Assembly: GCA_037951105.1 (NCBI GenBank)
Contig: JBAMJV010008101.1
Span: forward strand, 60,707-124,706
DNA from: Echinarachnius parma
Lineage: Eukaryota; Echinodermata; Echinoidea; Clypeasteroida; Echinarachniidae
DNA length: 64,000 nucleotides
Direction: 5' to 3'
A program made the translations under genes and the position numbers. Numbering within the stretch: position 1 is the first letter of the stretch; every line of letters starts with the position of its first letter. The notes beneath the pieces are model-generated. The model had not been told where the DNA came from. It did no database searches and saw only the letters and a list, made by a program, of their open reading frames with translations. Of the stretch, positions 1-12,200 are shown piece after piece.

Positions 1-296
1 CTCGAAGTCGTCCTCGACGTCGTCCTGGTCGCGATGTCGCCCTCGATGTCTGCAATGTCTACGGTATTAGCAGGATCGTTGACTTTGATGTCATGGTCGT
101 TGTAGTCGTCTTCTTTGTCGTCATCATCGTCGTCATCCCTGTCCTCGCCTTCGTCATCGTCTCCTACTCCGGTTAGCATAAAGCTGTCAGTGGCATGGTC
201 GCTGTCAATAGCTTCGTAGTTGCCACTGATGTTTTTATTAATCAGATCCATGATGTTTGTGTCATGGATACTGCTTAGTCTCTCGAGTTGTAATAA
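1..296 (-). CDS. Partial acidic-protein exon, runs off left edge
   Basis: This minus-strand frame is open from an AG at 297-298 (in-frame TAG, so the AG would be a splice acceptor) to the left edge, about 98 codons. It begins with LLQLERLSSIHDTNIMDL and passes a methionine at 251. It then enters an acidic tract around residues 45-65 with a run of seven Asp (DRDDDDDDDKEDDYND), followed by less biased sequence (VDIADIEGD). I do not recognise the family. Acidic runs are common in nuclear, calcium-binding and secreted matrix proteins, so no function can be inferred. The non-repetitive N-terminal part argues for real coding sequence; the GAC-rich triplet repeat argues that chance could keep the frame open. 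No upstream exon was found in the next several kilobases. Confidence 0.35.
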
Positions 297-2190
297 CTAC
301 ATAATGATGATGATGGCGTAATCAAGCTGGTTGCCTCGCTCAACTTTAAATCGTTTAAGCATTTGGTAGTCGATATTGGTCTTCGAAGTCTAGTCACTGG
401 TGATCGTCCATGAAGAAGATTATAATCATTAATTATATATAGAACAAAAGTCTAGAATGCCGGGTTCTCCACCATGTTGTGTTGGGATCGGGTATAATAT
501 ATTGGCGTTAGGAGAATCTAAGTATTTATTAACTCCAAAACTTGGAGTACAAAGTCGTCACATCATTATCAACTTCCAGATATAAAACACAAGATGAAGA
601 GAGCCAGCTAAAAGAGGGTCTTGATCTAATGGTGATCAAAACTCAACTCCTCCCTAGAAAGCCAAAACATATCGTATTTATCCAAAAGAATACAAGTAAT
701 ATGAGGCTATGTTATATTGTATCAAGGAGACAAAGACTTGAGTCAGGGTCGCTGACACAAAGGCATAAGTGGGGGCCGCCAAGACAATATACCACTTGGT
801 CAAGGCGCTGGTTTTATGACAGGATGTAAACATAATAAAGTAGCCTTCCCTGGGAAGGGGATTATAATTAATGTACTTTGTCTTAATACGGGGGAAGGAT
901 TACAAAGATATAAACTTGGTGTTAAGTGCATTTCAACTAAATATCTAAGGATGAGGGTACTTTATAACTAACTGAGTCTTGGGACAATACTATACAACAA
1001 TAATATAATGCTTTTCCATCATTTTGAATTGTTCAGATTATTGTAATAGTGTTTTATGTTAATCAGTTTCTGTGCATAATTATGATATGTTTATAATGTG
1101 TGTATTTTTAATGTATATATGACTATAATTATTGTTATTATACTTATGCGCCATGATCATTGTTGGTCTCCGGACCTTTGTATCATGTCATTTATACCGC
1201 AAATCCATAAATAAAGAAAGAAATAAGTTCAATTTTATTAGAAAAATATTCCGTTAAAATGTGCATATAAAATTCAACTCTTTTATGATTGCCATATCTC
1301 GCGCACACAAAATTCATGAAATTGGTTCCCCGGTTTGCAAAGTGTTCAATTCTGTCACTCTCATCCAATAAATATTATAGCTAAAATAAATGAAGAACCG
1401 GCTACGGAAAGTACAGGAGATCTCCTTTCCATTGATCATAATTGTATTGTTATTGGATCAAATTAACCTCCGTCATTTTTTACATCAAATCAAGCTTTCA
1501 ATGAAAAATGAAATATAATTTTGGCTTGATATTGCAAATAAATCAAGGTGGATTTGGTTATATACATATGCAGTCACCCTCTTCTGAAAACGATACCATT
1601 TACGTGCTGTTTTGGGTGAGATATTTCCTGCTATTTTGCCTCAACTACCCCAAAAAGTAAATTAATTGACAATCAATTTACCTTACATGGATGTGGATAC
1701 AATTCTACCAATACATGCAGTTTATTAATTTCGGAAATGTCGAATTTGTTAGTCGATTTGCACGATATTTAGCATTCTGTTCACGTACTGTCTGTGGAAA
1801 ATGCCGGCATAATCCATTTGTACGAAATAAGGGTGTGCAATGTACGTGCGTGCGTGAGGAAGCAATCGTTAACTTGCACATTCGTTACATACAGATTGTG
1901 ATTTCGTCTCACTTAGGTGAGATTTATTAATATCAAATATTAATTTGAATATCTGGAATTATGCATTTTCATTGCGCGTTTACGCCAATTGGTCGTTCAC
2001 CCACTTCCAGAACAATGGCAGCGTCCTCGTGCCCTAGCTTTTCTAGGCGTTTTCGTCAAGGTCATTACAAGGTGCTGGGTAGCACTGCGCGGCCGTCGAT
2101 TGGCAAAGAGGGGTATCTCGAAAATAGGTCATTTTTGTATTGCATATTTTGGGTTTTTGAGGTCAAAATTTGTATTGGGCCAACTTTCAG
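297..2190. other. No gene seen; possible LINE 3' tail near 1.2 kb
   Basis: AT-rich sequence with only short chance frames. The stretch around 1140-1235 ends in an AATAAAGAAAGAAATAAG-like tail, as in many polyadenylated LINE 3' ends, but no coding part of such an element is recognisable upstream. Confidence 0.3.
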
Positions 2191-2194
2191 AAGA

Positions 2195-2485
2195 GCTCGA
2201 GTTTTAGTTTTTGAGATATCAGGGGCCTTCTGTACCCAATTGCATAACTATCGTCGTATTTTGTACGGCAAAAGGGTGTATCTATACATGCGCCCCCTGT
2301 CCGTGGACATCTTGTTCGCGCAGGCGCGCGTTTCCCGAGATACACCCTTCTGCCATACACACACGGCGAGTGACAGTGCAAAAAGGGTGTATGTTGAGAT
2401 ATATCCTTTGGCAAAACAAAACATCGGAACAATTTTCGATATATTTTAGGTAAAAGGATGTATGTATAAATACGCCCTGATGTTT
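2195..2485. repeat. Foldback repeat of the GGGTGTAT / ATACACCC motif
   Basis: Several copies of GGGTGTAT and its complement, often next to CGAGATACACCCTTCTGCC, lie in opposite orientations here. A related block is at 14616-14800, so this is a dispersed self-complementary repeat. The overlapping open frames on both strands follow from the symmetry and are not genes. Confidence 0.45.
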
Positions 2486-2499
2486 GTCAACAAAGGTGC

Positions 2500-2700
2500 A
2501 GCAGATCAACGCGGCGGATGATTAGACAATGATCGCCGGATCGGATCGGATGCGACGCGTCTGGAAATACCCCTCGCTTTGATCGCTGATTTGAGCTGAG
2601 CTGAGCTAGCTCTGCCGCCGGCCAGCGGAGCCGTCCATCGGCCAGCCGCAGCTAGCTAGCTCGCTACCTGCATACAGCACCCGGCGGCTCGTCATATTTT
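2500..2700. other. GC-rich CpG-containing island
   Basis: About 200 bases with GCGG, GATCGG, GCTAGC and GCCGGCC tracts stand out from AT-rich surroundings. It could be a promoter island or a repeat end. No gene start could be attached to it. 2700-4050 holds nothing I recognise. Confidence 0.25.
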
Positions 2701-4053
2701 TGTGCATGCAATACACGGCACACAAATTGACAAGCTGATAACCAATATAAGGAATGTATACTCCGACTTTTGATTGTATTTTTATTCAAACACGGTAAAG
2801 TCAACACCGATAAGTGTTCTTTTCTTCTATGAAAAGCTTTCGATCATCGACTAGACCTAGTAATATCTGCTCCGCAAATTTTGCACTGCACTGCACGCTC
2901 TGTAAAATAAAACGACCACAGCTTAAAATCTTAAAAACACCTTATGCTGTCTCGGTTGAAATATCAATCAGTGACACATTTCCTTTTGAATGATACCAAT
3001 TTTGTCTCGTTTCGTTAGTGGAAGAAGGTTGCATGTTTTCGTATACATTTTCGGTAAAATTTTTCAGAATGATTACTTCTCTATGGAGGGGTATTCTTGG
3101 CGAATACAAGAAATTTGGCGATTTTTACCGACTCTCACTCATTCAGCCGATCGTTACCCTGTTACGTTTTTATACCATCTCGCATACCAAATGAAGAAGA
3201 TAAAATTACTGTTCTTCTGATGTAAGAAATTATTTTTATGTTTCCACTTCAAGTTTTAGTCACGTATGTTACTCCTTGTGCGCTCGTATAACACGCGGAT
3301 GTGTGCTCACATGAGGAGGGGATGACTCAGTTGTGCCTTGAAATAAGAGCGTTTTGAAATGGGTCACTTTTGAGGCTCCCCCACATTCATCTCCCAGCAG
3401 CCGCCCTTTAAAAAATCATTATAAATTTCACATTTTCATACATAAGAGTTGTTGGGCTTTCCGTTGATATCAATTTGAATCATGAATATTTCATTTAAAA
3501 TTCTAAAAAATCCTCCCAAAAGCTCGAAAAAATGCAACGCTCTGATTTTTTGTCAACACCATATTTGTTGTGTCCCATCTCCATATTCCGGTTTGCTGCG
3601 CACAACCCATTTGCCTAATCAATATGTCATCGTAATGATGTAATATGTCATCAGATTCCAATGATTTTGATGAATGGAAAGGGTGGCAGTATTCAATAGA
3701 AAGTGAACTTTCAAAAAACTGGTCAGCACAGTCATGCACTCGTAAATTAAATGCATTGCGCCATTTTGCGACATTTCACTTCCTGCCTCCCCCTATTCTC
3801 TGGGCTACTGCAATCGCCCCAATTGCATAATCACTGCACATAATGCACCGTTTGAAAGGTATATAATGAGGCTTTATTGTGAAACCAATTTCGAATATGC
3901 TTATTAAAAAATACGAGAGATATGATCGATCAAACGTGAGTTTCCGAACTTTTTTTGAGGGGTTTAGATACCCAACATTTTGCAAAGGGTTATGTAATTC
4001 CACCACTTACGGAACCACTACTATTTCCTGGCTCCATACGGGCCAAACATTTG

Positions 4054-4300
4054 CTAGTGCGCCAATGCTATTCACGCGTACGCTTGTAGGCAATATAATC
4101 CCCGGCGATTCGTTCGCTCGGCACGCATTAGTCTTCGCAATTCAGACCGCATGAACGCATGCTTCAGAATGGTGATGCGTTTTCCAATAATATATTTTTT
4201 TCTGAAAACATATTTTTGTGAACTTGTTGATTGAATGGAATACTAAAGATGTTACCTTTCTATAATAAGATTATTATTTTGGGGTGGTGGTACCCTTTAA
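4054..4300 (-). mobile_element. MITE-like repeat ending GGGTACCAC-TTAA
   Basis: This block is the reverse complement of 15794-16045, sharing for example the GCGCCAATGCTATTC region and the GGTGATGCGTTTTCCAAT region. Its outer end reads TGGTACCCTTTAA, that is, a terminal GGGTACCAC next to TTAA. The matching end at 15794 is also next to TTAA. Only one terminus is clear. Confidence 0.45.
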
Positions 4301-4433
4301 CTGTGTAAAATGCTGATTGTTTGCACGTTGTAATGCATATCGTTTATTTATAGATGATATTCCAATGTAATGAATTACAGTCTCGTTTAGTTGAACAGAA
4401 ACATAAGTTACCATGGTGGCCTTATACATTGGT

Positions 4434-4805
4434 ATGATTGGGCAAGCAAACTAGTCCATTTATGAAAGTTAATTTACCCTACATCAATTTGTACCTGCCC
4501 CAGGCAAGTGCTGCTATCGATACCTGGTTTACCATAATTATCGTGACCCACTGGCACGGCTAGATTTGGCGTAAATCTACCTCAACAGTTTGAATAAATT
4601 TATGTTGCATTGGTGCTACAGCAGAATGAGCAGATTGTACACATAGCACTAGGCCTGATCCATGATTTTCCCCGGCTCTCCATTCCAGATTGGATGAATG
4701 GAAATGGGTATTGGTAGTTATAGACAAGCAGCCCAGAGGGGTTTGGTGCATCGAAAAGCCTACAAATTTCTGAACATATGAACATTTAGACGGGAATGTC
4801 TTACA
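4434..4805 (+). repeat. Dispersed direct repeat (partner at 6684-7005)
   Basis: Starts with TTGGGCAAGCAAACTAGTCC and continues with high similarity to 6684-7005, including the segment around the gapped ATGATTTTCCC match and the 3' portion near GGTTTGGTG. Element type is unknown. The 4806-5917 interval holds a 114-codon AT-rich open frame I do not believe in. Confidence 0.5.
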
Positions 4806-5917
4806 AATCGAAATATATGAGTCTGCCAGAGTCTTCCCGCCGTCCCTGGGTAAAGGCTCCTTTGCAGCTTGCGGAATTATCCGATACTTGTATTTTGTGC
4901 GAATGTACCCTGTTATTCATCGCTCAAAGTGGGGTCAGCGAATTGTGAACAAAATAAAACAACACCTGTGCATCTTATGTTCTTCCGAAAATTTTATTTT
5001 GGCTGTTTTGAAGGACGAAATACATAATTTATACATTCAAGATACCACTTCAAAACACCCTTCTAGTTTAAATTCTTTTCTTGACTACGTTTACATTTAC
5101 TTAAAAGGCAAAACTTCAGAGCCCTTAATTCATGTAATTATAAAGATTGCCGAAATGCATCTAATTCTAAATTTGTTGAAAACCAATTTGGGCCATTCCA
5201 CGGTTACTAACGTTACATTAGAGATAACTTGACGCATTTATAGTGCTGTAATTTTCTTATAGATATGAACCAAACAACTTTTTGTCGCAACAAAGTATAC
5301 ATTGTGAACCATTTTTTTGTGAAATCAAAACTTGAGAAGTTTTAATCTTCTAAATGTATTGGTTACTCACGTTACATAATTGTCTCAACCTGTGGAATGG
5401 CCCATTTGTATCTTTAAAAGGAATTCTCTTTATAATTCATTCAAATGTTGTTCCCATTTTTATAAAATAAGGACTCTAATGTAAGATCATGTAAGATGTA
5501 AGATGGAACTGATGACAGCATGAGAGCAGTTCTTCACTTTTCCGGTGGAGCAGAAAGGACAATAACAAATACGTGTAAGGTATGTCTTTTTTGTAACACA
5601 TTTGCTCATGCCACATTTGTCTTGCCCAAAGAGGAAATTTATTTGCCTGCTTACTTCTAGATGAGATTTACATACATGTATAAATTACATGTTATGGCAA
5701 ATGGCAGATGGGAAAACTATAATTAAAGTGTCCATATAAACATCTTACAGCCTTAAAACATGTTTGTACTGTTTCTTTGTAGGATTCAAACAAAGTTTGT
5801 ATGCCGTCCACCTTTCAAATATTCACAGAAAAGGTAACTGTAAAATATTAAAATTGACACTATTTGCTACATCTGGGAAGTGGGTACAATGATGTACTAT
5901 AGTGTTTTAGTATCATA

Positions 5918-6097
5918 TTTTATACAAATAATACACTGTCTAGAGTGCATTGTGTAAATGCATCGCACGCGAGGCTCTGTTAGCTGTGCGTTGCGCACGA
6001 GGCGTAGCCGAGTGCGCAACGCACAGCTAACAGAGCCGAGAGCGCGATGCATTTACATGATGCACGATAATTGAGACCGTGTATTATTTGTTTTATA
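5918..6097. repeat. Foldback hairpin
   Basis: Two arms of about 50 bases (5947-5998 and 6012-6064) are near-perfect inverse complements, sharing GCTCTGTTAGCTGTGCGTTG, separated by only about 13 bases. Weaker complementarity around CAAATAATACAC extends the structure to about 5918-6097. Confidence 0.75.
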
Positions 6098-6664
6098 ACA
6101 CGAGCTCAACCACGGAGTCGTTTATTTTGCTGGATTTTTAAAAACAGACTTGCCATGCCACAAACCCAGTCTGTCTACCCTCTAGAGTGTGAATATGAAT
6201 TTACAAAATTCACCATCCGACTACCTGCACTCGCTTCACTGAATGTGAAGCTCAGCAGATCAAACGCAGTCCACCAGAAATTGGCGAAAAAAATTCCCGT
6301 AAAATGAGAATTATCAAAGCATTTTATGCATTTCCATTCCAAAACTTACCAATATCAAACCACATACCATATAATTTACGAAACTGCTAAGATTGATTTA
6401 CTACAATACCGATAATTTACAAAACGAAGCTTTTTCCATCTTTTTTTTTATCACTTTCGCAAGTTTGTCTCCGATAGAACTATGTAAACAAGCATTGTGA
6501 CGTCATAGCCGTGCAAAAAGTTGCGCAACGAAAACGAGTAATGCATGGGGTTGCACCCTGTTTTGCACGGTCGTGCATGTTTGTTGAAATTTAATGAATA
6601 GTCACGTGACAGGATTTAACCAATCACGTTACTGAATTTACCAGAGCCGTGTTATAATAGTTAA
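6092..6664. mobile_element. Possible MITE with TATAACACG[A/G]GCTC ends
   Basis: TTTATAACACGAGCTC at the left is mirrored by GAGCCGTGTTATAATA at the right, about 570 bases apart. It abuts the hairpin at 5918-6097, so the two may be one composite foldback element. The interior has no coding frame of note. Confidence 0.4.
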
Positions 6665-6683
6665 ACATAAATACCATTTGTCC

Positions 6684-7005
6684 GATTGGGCAAGCAAACT
6701 AGTCCATTTATGAAAGTAAACTTGAGCTACATCAATTTGTACGTGCTACATATATTGTGACCTACTGGCAATACTAGATTTTGTGCGCATCTTCCTCAAA
6801 AGTGTGAATTAGTTTCTGCTGCGTTTGTGCTACTGTACAGCAGATTGCACAAATCCATGATTTTCCCTGGCTCCCCATTCCACATTAAATGGAAATGGAT
6901 ACTGATACTTATAAACCGGCAGCGGAGATGGTTTGGTGAATCGAAAAGCGTACTCATTTCTTATCATATGAACATTCATTTAGAGGGAAATGTAACAAAA
7001 CAAAT
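6684..7005 (+). repeat. Dispersed direct repeat (partner at 4434-4805)
   Basis: Second copy of the block at 4434-4805, with the same TTGGGCAAGCAAACTAGTCC start and the same order of shared segments. Confidence 0.5.
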
Positions 7006-7559
7006 CCAAATATTTAAGTAATTTCGGTAAGTTTTTGTTCCAAATTTTGCTTCCGTGAACTAGACCCGTTCAAAAAATGAAAAAATTAGCTTGATGTCGA
7101 TATGGAATTAGCGATGGATGAAGTTGTCAAATCAGTTGTCTAATTTGAGGTTCATCAACAGGAGATCGTACTACTCTCTCGTAGTGCACACCCACCCGAA
7201 GATTTTCATGTATGATTGTTCATCCATTCCAAGTCCGAGATTAAACTTTAAAGCATACATTTGTCTGAAAATCTCCATTGAAATTTCAGTTTCCTCATTT
7301 GATTCTGGCTCAAATGGGACTTGAATTCTTTAAAATAACGTCTTCAGATTGAACTCCAAAATTAAATGCAGTAGATCTACCGCATTCCAGAATCAAAAGA
7401 TGAATGACAATGTCAATGGGACAATGCCAATGCCATGGCTCAAATGCATTTGATTCCATACAAAATATAAATATGATTCAATTATGCGCAATACGTGATG
7501 ACGTTTCAAATTATTAGGCCAGGCCCATGGTCATCGCAGAGCTAAATCGACAGTGGGGC

Positions 7560-7950
7560 CCGCCGTGGTGCCAGTTTCAACCATTGGACCGGACGAGGTG
7601 ACGAATTGAGCAACCGGAGTTCTCGTCAGGACAACTTCGAGCGTTGAGGCCAACAACACAGTGATTTGGATCATAATGACCATCCGGGCAGATGTGCTCA
7701 CCGATTTTAGCGACCGTCAGGGCAAAAATTGTACCAGCTTCGCTCATCAAGGCAGGCGTGACATCGGTTACGATTTCCGTGGGGGACAGGAAGCATGATC
7801 TGTTGTACGACGCGGATGTGACAACAGGTTCGACCACCATCGTTACCATCGTGAAGCGCGCTGACCGATCATGCGGTTGTGATGCTGGAATTAAAGACAA
7901 TGCAGGCCTGATGACGATTTCAAGTAAAATTCGAGAGCTTACAGACTAAC
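7560..7950. other. GC-richer island open on both strands, unassigned
   Basis: Base composition changes to balanced, codon-like sequence. The minus strand is open for about 120 codons, ending at 7577, and contains an ICPDGHYDPNHC segment. The plus strand is open from about 7692 to 7949. I recognise no family on either strand. It could be a diverged exon or the eroded coding part of a transposon. There is no clear splice site pair. Confidence 0.25.
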
Positions 7951-8374
7951 GTACGTGTATAGAAAGAAGAAATCATTTTTATGCATACCCCATATTACTA
8001 GTGGTGTTCCTTTCGGGAGTATTTACCTCCCGGGACTCGCGCTAAATTTTCGGGCGAGTCACGGGTACCCGAAATTTACCCATTTGATGACTTCGCTATT
8101 GGTCACGCCAGCTGGGAAAACATGTTCATTGAAGTGACAAATATTGGGCGCATTTATGACAATAAATCATATTATTAAATACAGCAAATTTGTAAATGAA
8201 TTATCGTTTTAAGCATTTCTGCCATTATTTTAACCGAATAATGGGAACATGCTGTTCAAATTTACCTTGATTGCGGAATTTCTGACGAAAATAGGACATA
8301 AATGATCTCGGTAGCTGATCGTATCTTCAACACATTTCGGCAAATGTTATTGTCATGGCGCCACAATTTTTGGC

Positions 8375-8632
8375 TACCCAAGTCGAATTTCCCATAGAAA
8401 CCCATAGGAAACCCATAGAAAACCCATAGGAATATCCTATGGGTTTCTATGGGTTTCTATGGGACCAACAGAAATCCATAAAATAAAAACCCATAGAAAC
8501 CCATAGAACCCATAGAAACCCATGTTCCACTTTCCCTATTGAAACCCATAGGATCCCATAGAAACCATTAGGCCTATGGGTCTCTATGGGAATCCTATGG
8601 GTCTTGGTTCTATGGGAATTTCGACCTGGGTA
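8375..8632. mobile_element. Small TIR element built from CCCATAGAAA repeats
   Basis: Ends are inverse complements (ACCCAAGTCGAATTTCCCAT at left, ATGGGAATTTCGACCTGGGT at right) flanked by TA. The interior is short tandem and inverted copies of CCCATAGAAA. A shorter internally deleted copy with the same ends is at 13261-13440. Confidence 0.7.
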
Positions 8633-8740
8633 TATCAGGGTATCAAAAAAAAAAAATATAATAATAATAATTTTAAAATGATATTTCTATTTTAAATAAT
8701 CCAATTTGTAATGATAAAAAAAAAAAAATAAAAAAAAGAG

Positions 8741-8811
8741 ATTGAGAGAGGGTTGAACTCATGACCCTGAGCCTCTAAAACGAGGTCGCTATCCAATACA
8801 CCATACAGTAC
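8741..8811 (-). other. tRNA-like sequence, probably a SINE head or tRNA relic
   Basis: The minus strand shows an A-box-like TGGTGTATTGGAT, a short CCTC/GAGG stem around an anticodon-sized loop, and a B-box-like GAGTTCAACCC at the right spacing. It lacks a convincing acceptor stem, so it is more likely a SINE head or relic than a working tRNA gene. Confidence 0.35.
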
Positions 8812-9288
8812 TTGACAGATATTGAAGGGAAATTTAGCGTGAATATACAATCACCAATGAGCCTTATAACCCTACACCGAGTTAAGTATCCTGACACAAT
8901 ATCTCTTTAATTTGATGTTTGAATATCGAAATTTGATGATGAAAATGATTCTTGCATTTGTCCTCAGAAGAGGAGATGAATAATGTTAACAGTGAATGAA
9001 TCTTGCTGGATAATTTAGGCCGTTTGTGTCGAGCGGATGAATAGTTCTATTACATAGCGATCTTTTTTCTTTTTTTGGGTGTGATCAAATCAGATCAGAT
9101 TGTTCTATCGTAGATGGCGATGTTTCACGTTAGACAGTGGCGAACCAACTACTGTATACAATGATTACTGATGATTATAATACTGAAAGTAATTATATAA
9201 TGCAATAAGTCTTGGAAAATGATTATAAATGCTGATTTTCACAGCACCTTTTCACTACCTTAAACAAATGGTATATAATTTGTCATAT

Positions 9289-9531
9289 TCAGAGAAGGCT
9301 AGAAATGAGCGCCAAAGATCTGGAAATGGCTGAAGCAGTTTTAAAACAAGGGAGAAACGGCCCACAAAGACAGGTGTCAAGCGCTGTAATCTGACTTTGT
9401 ATTCGATAAAAATATACTTTAACATGGTTTCTGACAGTCAAATTGTCATACAAGATTAAGATACCTTCAACTTGGAAATACAAACATCCTGAATCCTTTT
9501 GTCCAAATTGGACTATTTCAGCTGATAACAA
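9289..9531. other. Segment shared with 49.12-49.44 kb
   Basis: The sequence from GGTATATAATTTGTCATAT through CAAATTGGCTATATCAGCT-like sequence matches 49115-49440 with the same order of motifs (both end near ACAACATGGTCGTT / CATAACGGTCGTT). It is a dispersed repeat of unknown type. The minus-strand open frame over it is not supported as a gene. Confidence 0.4.
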
Positions 9532-9575
9532 AGAAACTCAATTTGCGACACAACATGGTCGTTCAGTGATGTAAG

Positions 9576-9602
9576 GATAGATAGAGAGAGATATATAGAT
9601 AT

Positions 9603-9633
<31 letters not shown>

Positions 9634-9634
9634 T

Positions 9635-9667
<33 letters not shown>

Positions 9668-9700
9668 GTGACAGACGGACGGACGGACGGATGGGTGGAT
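9576..9700. repeat. GATA/GACA/GACG microsatellite
   Basis: Tetranucleotide repeats grade from GATA through GACA to GACG. Confidence 0.9.
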
Positions 9701-10086
9701 GGCTAGATAATTATACAAACTACAAACGTGATTTCTTTAAGTGATGATGATAATGATCAACCAGAATTTGTCTAACTTGGCTATAGTGATACCAGAATGG
9801 TATTTCGCTACTTCCCGTATCTTCTTTTGGTTTGTCAATCTAAATATCCGTGCAGTTTATGGAACTAGTCTGTCTTAGTGGCCACCTGTTTATAAAGCAG
9901 CCAACCTGCCTTAGAAACCGTAATTGATCCCCTGCAGAGAAAAACAATGGATACAGTTGGCACTTTTCGTACTTCCCCTTGGTGATCACTTTACACAGGT
10001 TTGACTGTATACTATTAAAAGGGGATAATCATTAGCACAAGTCCGTCTTATTTTGCCGGTATGACATAGGCTATTTAGCTAAAGTT

Positions 10087-10553
10087 CCTTCCTTCCTTCC
10101 TTCCTTCCTTCCTTCCTTCCTTCCTTCCTTCCTTCCTTCCTTCCTTCCTTCCTTCCTTCCTTCCTTCCTTCCTTCCTTCCTTCCTTCCTTCCTTCCTTCC
10201 TTCCTTCCTTCCTTCCTCCCTCCCTTCCTCCCGTCCTCCTTCCACCCTTCCTTTCTCCCTTTCTCCCTTTCTTCCTTCCTTCCTTCCTTCCTTCCTTCCT
10301 TCCTTCCTTCCTTCCTTCCTTCCTTCCTTCCTTCCTTCCTTCCTTCCTTCCTCCCTTCCTCCCTTCCTCCCTTCCTCCCTTCCTCCCTTCCTTTCTCCCT
10401 TTCTCCCTTTCTCCCTTCCTTCCTTCCTTCCTTCCTTCCTTCCTTCCTTCCTTCCTTCCTTCCTTCCTCCCTTCCTTCCTTCCTCCCTTCCTTCCTTCCT
10501 TCCTTCCTTCCTTCCTTCCTTCCTTCCTTCCTTCCTTCCTTCCTTCCTTCCTT
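10087..10553. repeat. Long CCTT microsatellite
   Basis: About 470 bases of polypyrimidine CCTT repeats with CCCT interruptions near 10215-10260 and 10350-10420, followed by a CATC repeat (10610-10680) and a 19-C run (10706-10724). A polypurine-polypyrimidine tract of this size can form triplex DNA and is prone to length error. Confidence 0.95.
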
Positions 10554-10605
10554 CCTTTCTTCTTTCTTTTTTTATTTCTTTCTTCTTTCTTTTTTATTTC
10601 TTTAG

Positions 10606-10724
10606 CTATCTATCCATCCATCCATCCATCCATCCATCAATCCATCCATCAATCTATCGATCTATCCATCCATCTCTATTCAATGTATCTTTAAGAGGGA
10701 ACTTGCCCCCCCCCCCCCCCCCCC
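10606..10724. repeat. CATC microsatellite and C19 run
   Basis: ATCC/CATC tetranucleotides followed by a 19-base C homopolymer. 10725-11110 holds a GC-richer stretch without a recognisable gene. Confidence 0.85.
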
Positions 10725-11109
10725 TGCCATGCCACGCCTTGGGTAATAATCATTTGTTTTGTGTAAAAAGATCGAGAGAGGGCGCGCGCATCTTATTCTT
10801 ATTTACATACATTATACCCTGATGAGCTGTGCAGCTGTGACAACGTACGTGTGATCGTGAGCGGTCAAATTTGAATTATAATTATCATTACATTTGTATT
10901 ATACCTGGGCGAATGCAAAGAGAGCTCGAGGTGAGGGAGTGTTCCGGCCGTTTGGTGAGCATTATCTCGAACCCGAAATATCCTTTTTGACCTTTATACT
11001 TCAATGAGTAGAGCCTGGCTAGACAGTTCAGTCCGACGTGCACTGAAATGTGTCAGTGTGGTGTGTTGTTGACCACAACAAGGCAGATTAACTAGTACGT
11101 ATTAGTAAC

Positions 11110-12200
11110 TTTAGTAAACGCCAGCGCGGAGCGCTAGCCTTCTAGGTCGAGCTAATAGGCCGCCGAATGTATTATTGTTTGTGCACGATAATTGGGCTTA
11201 AAATGATACATATGATACGGTACTTGCCACCGATTAGCAGATAAATATGTGATACAAAAATGGGGTGGATACAAATTATGATTTTTTGCTTCATTCTGCA
11301 TCAAAATAATTGATTTATGCACCTCCTTGACTTTTCTCTGTGTTGTATCGCGACTTCTGAACGATCGATGACCGTACGACGACCACTAAACGCACGAGTC
11401 AGATATGCCGTCTATTCGGCGGGCGCGGTACTTGAATGGAGACTGAAGCGCGATCATCGATTGTTCAGAAGTCGCAATACAACACAGAGAGTCGAGGAGG
11501 TGCATAAATCACTCATTTTGATGCAGAATGAAGCGAAAAATCATAATTTTTATCCACCCCATTTTTGTATCACATATTTATCTGCTAATCGGTGGCAAGT
11601 ACCGTATCATGTGTATCATTTTAAGCACAATTATCGTGCACAAACAATAATACATTCGGGGGCCTATTAGCTCGACCTAGATCTGTTTAGTGGTCGTACG
11701 GACTTACGCGTCAGATCGATCTGTCGTTTACTTGGAATCGGCGGGCGACTTGAATGGAGACCAAAGCGCGATCATCGATCGTTCAGAAGACGCGATACGA
11801 CACGGAAAGAAGTCGAGTAGGCGGATAAATCACTGATTTTATGCGGAATGGAGGGGAAAATCATAATTTTAATGCACCGGACAGTTGGATCACATATCGG
11901 AGATTCCATCGGTGGTAATTCTGTATCATATGTATAATTTTAAGGTCAATTAGCCTGCACACAAAATGTGCAATTTCGGTACGGTGTGAGCTGGACGTAA
12001 AACGCTAGCGCTCCGCGCTAGCATTCTGTAGAGTTAATGTGGCGGTAGATAAAAATGATGATTTTTCGCTCCATTCCGATTGCACTTTTGAACGATCAAT
12101 GATCGCGCTTTCCAAGTAAACGACAGATCGATCTGACGCGTAAGCTATATTCCGTACGACCACTAAACGCGCGCGTCAGATCTGCCTTTATTTGGAATTT
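11110..12200. mobile_element. Nested foldback element with several arms
   Basis: Arms 11140-11371 and 11454-11681 are near-perfect inverse complements around an 82-base spacer. A diverged third arm follows (about 11690-11990) and part of a fourth (12035-12200). Outer ends around 11118-11140 (CCAGCGCGGAGCGCTAGCCT) and 12000-12025 (CTAGCGCTCCGCGCTAGC) are also inverse complements. A 118-codon open frame inside follows from the symmetry and is not a gene. Confidence 0.75.

Noticed and set aside
4888..5232. 114-codon plus-strand open frame
   Set aside because: AT-rich, no recognisable domain, no splice or promoter context; most likely chance.
8741..8811. Functional tRNA gene
   Set aside because: A- and B-box-like motifs are present but the acceptor stem does not pair; kept only as a tRNA-like relic.
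10087..10553. Possible CRISPR-like or regulatory repeat array
   Set aside because: A plain CCTT microsatellite without spacers.
11317..11670. 118-codon plus-strand frame
   Set aside because: It runs across the centre and arms of a foldback element; symmetry, not selection, explains it.
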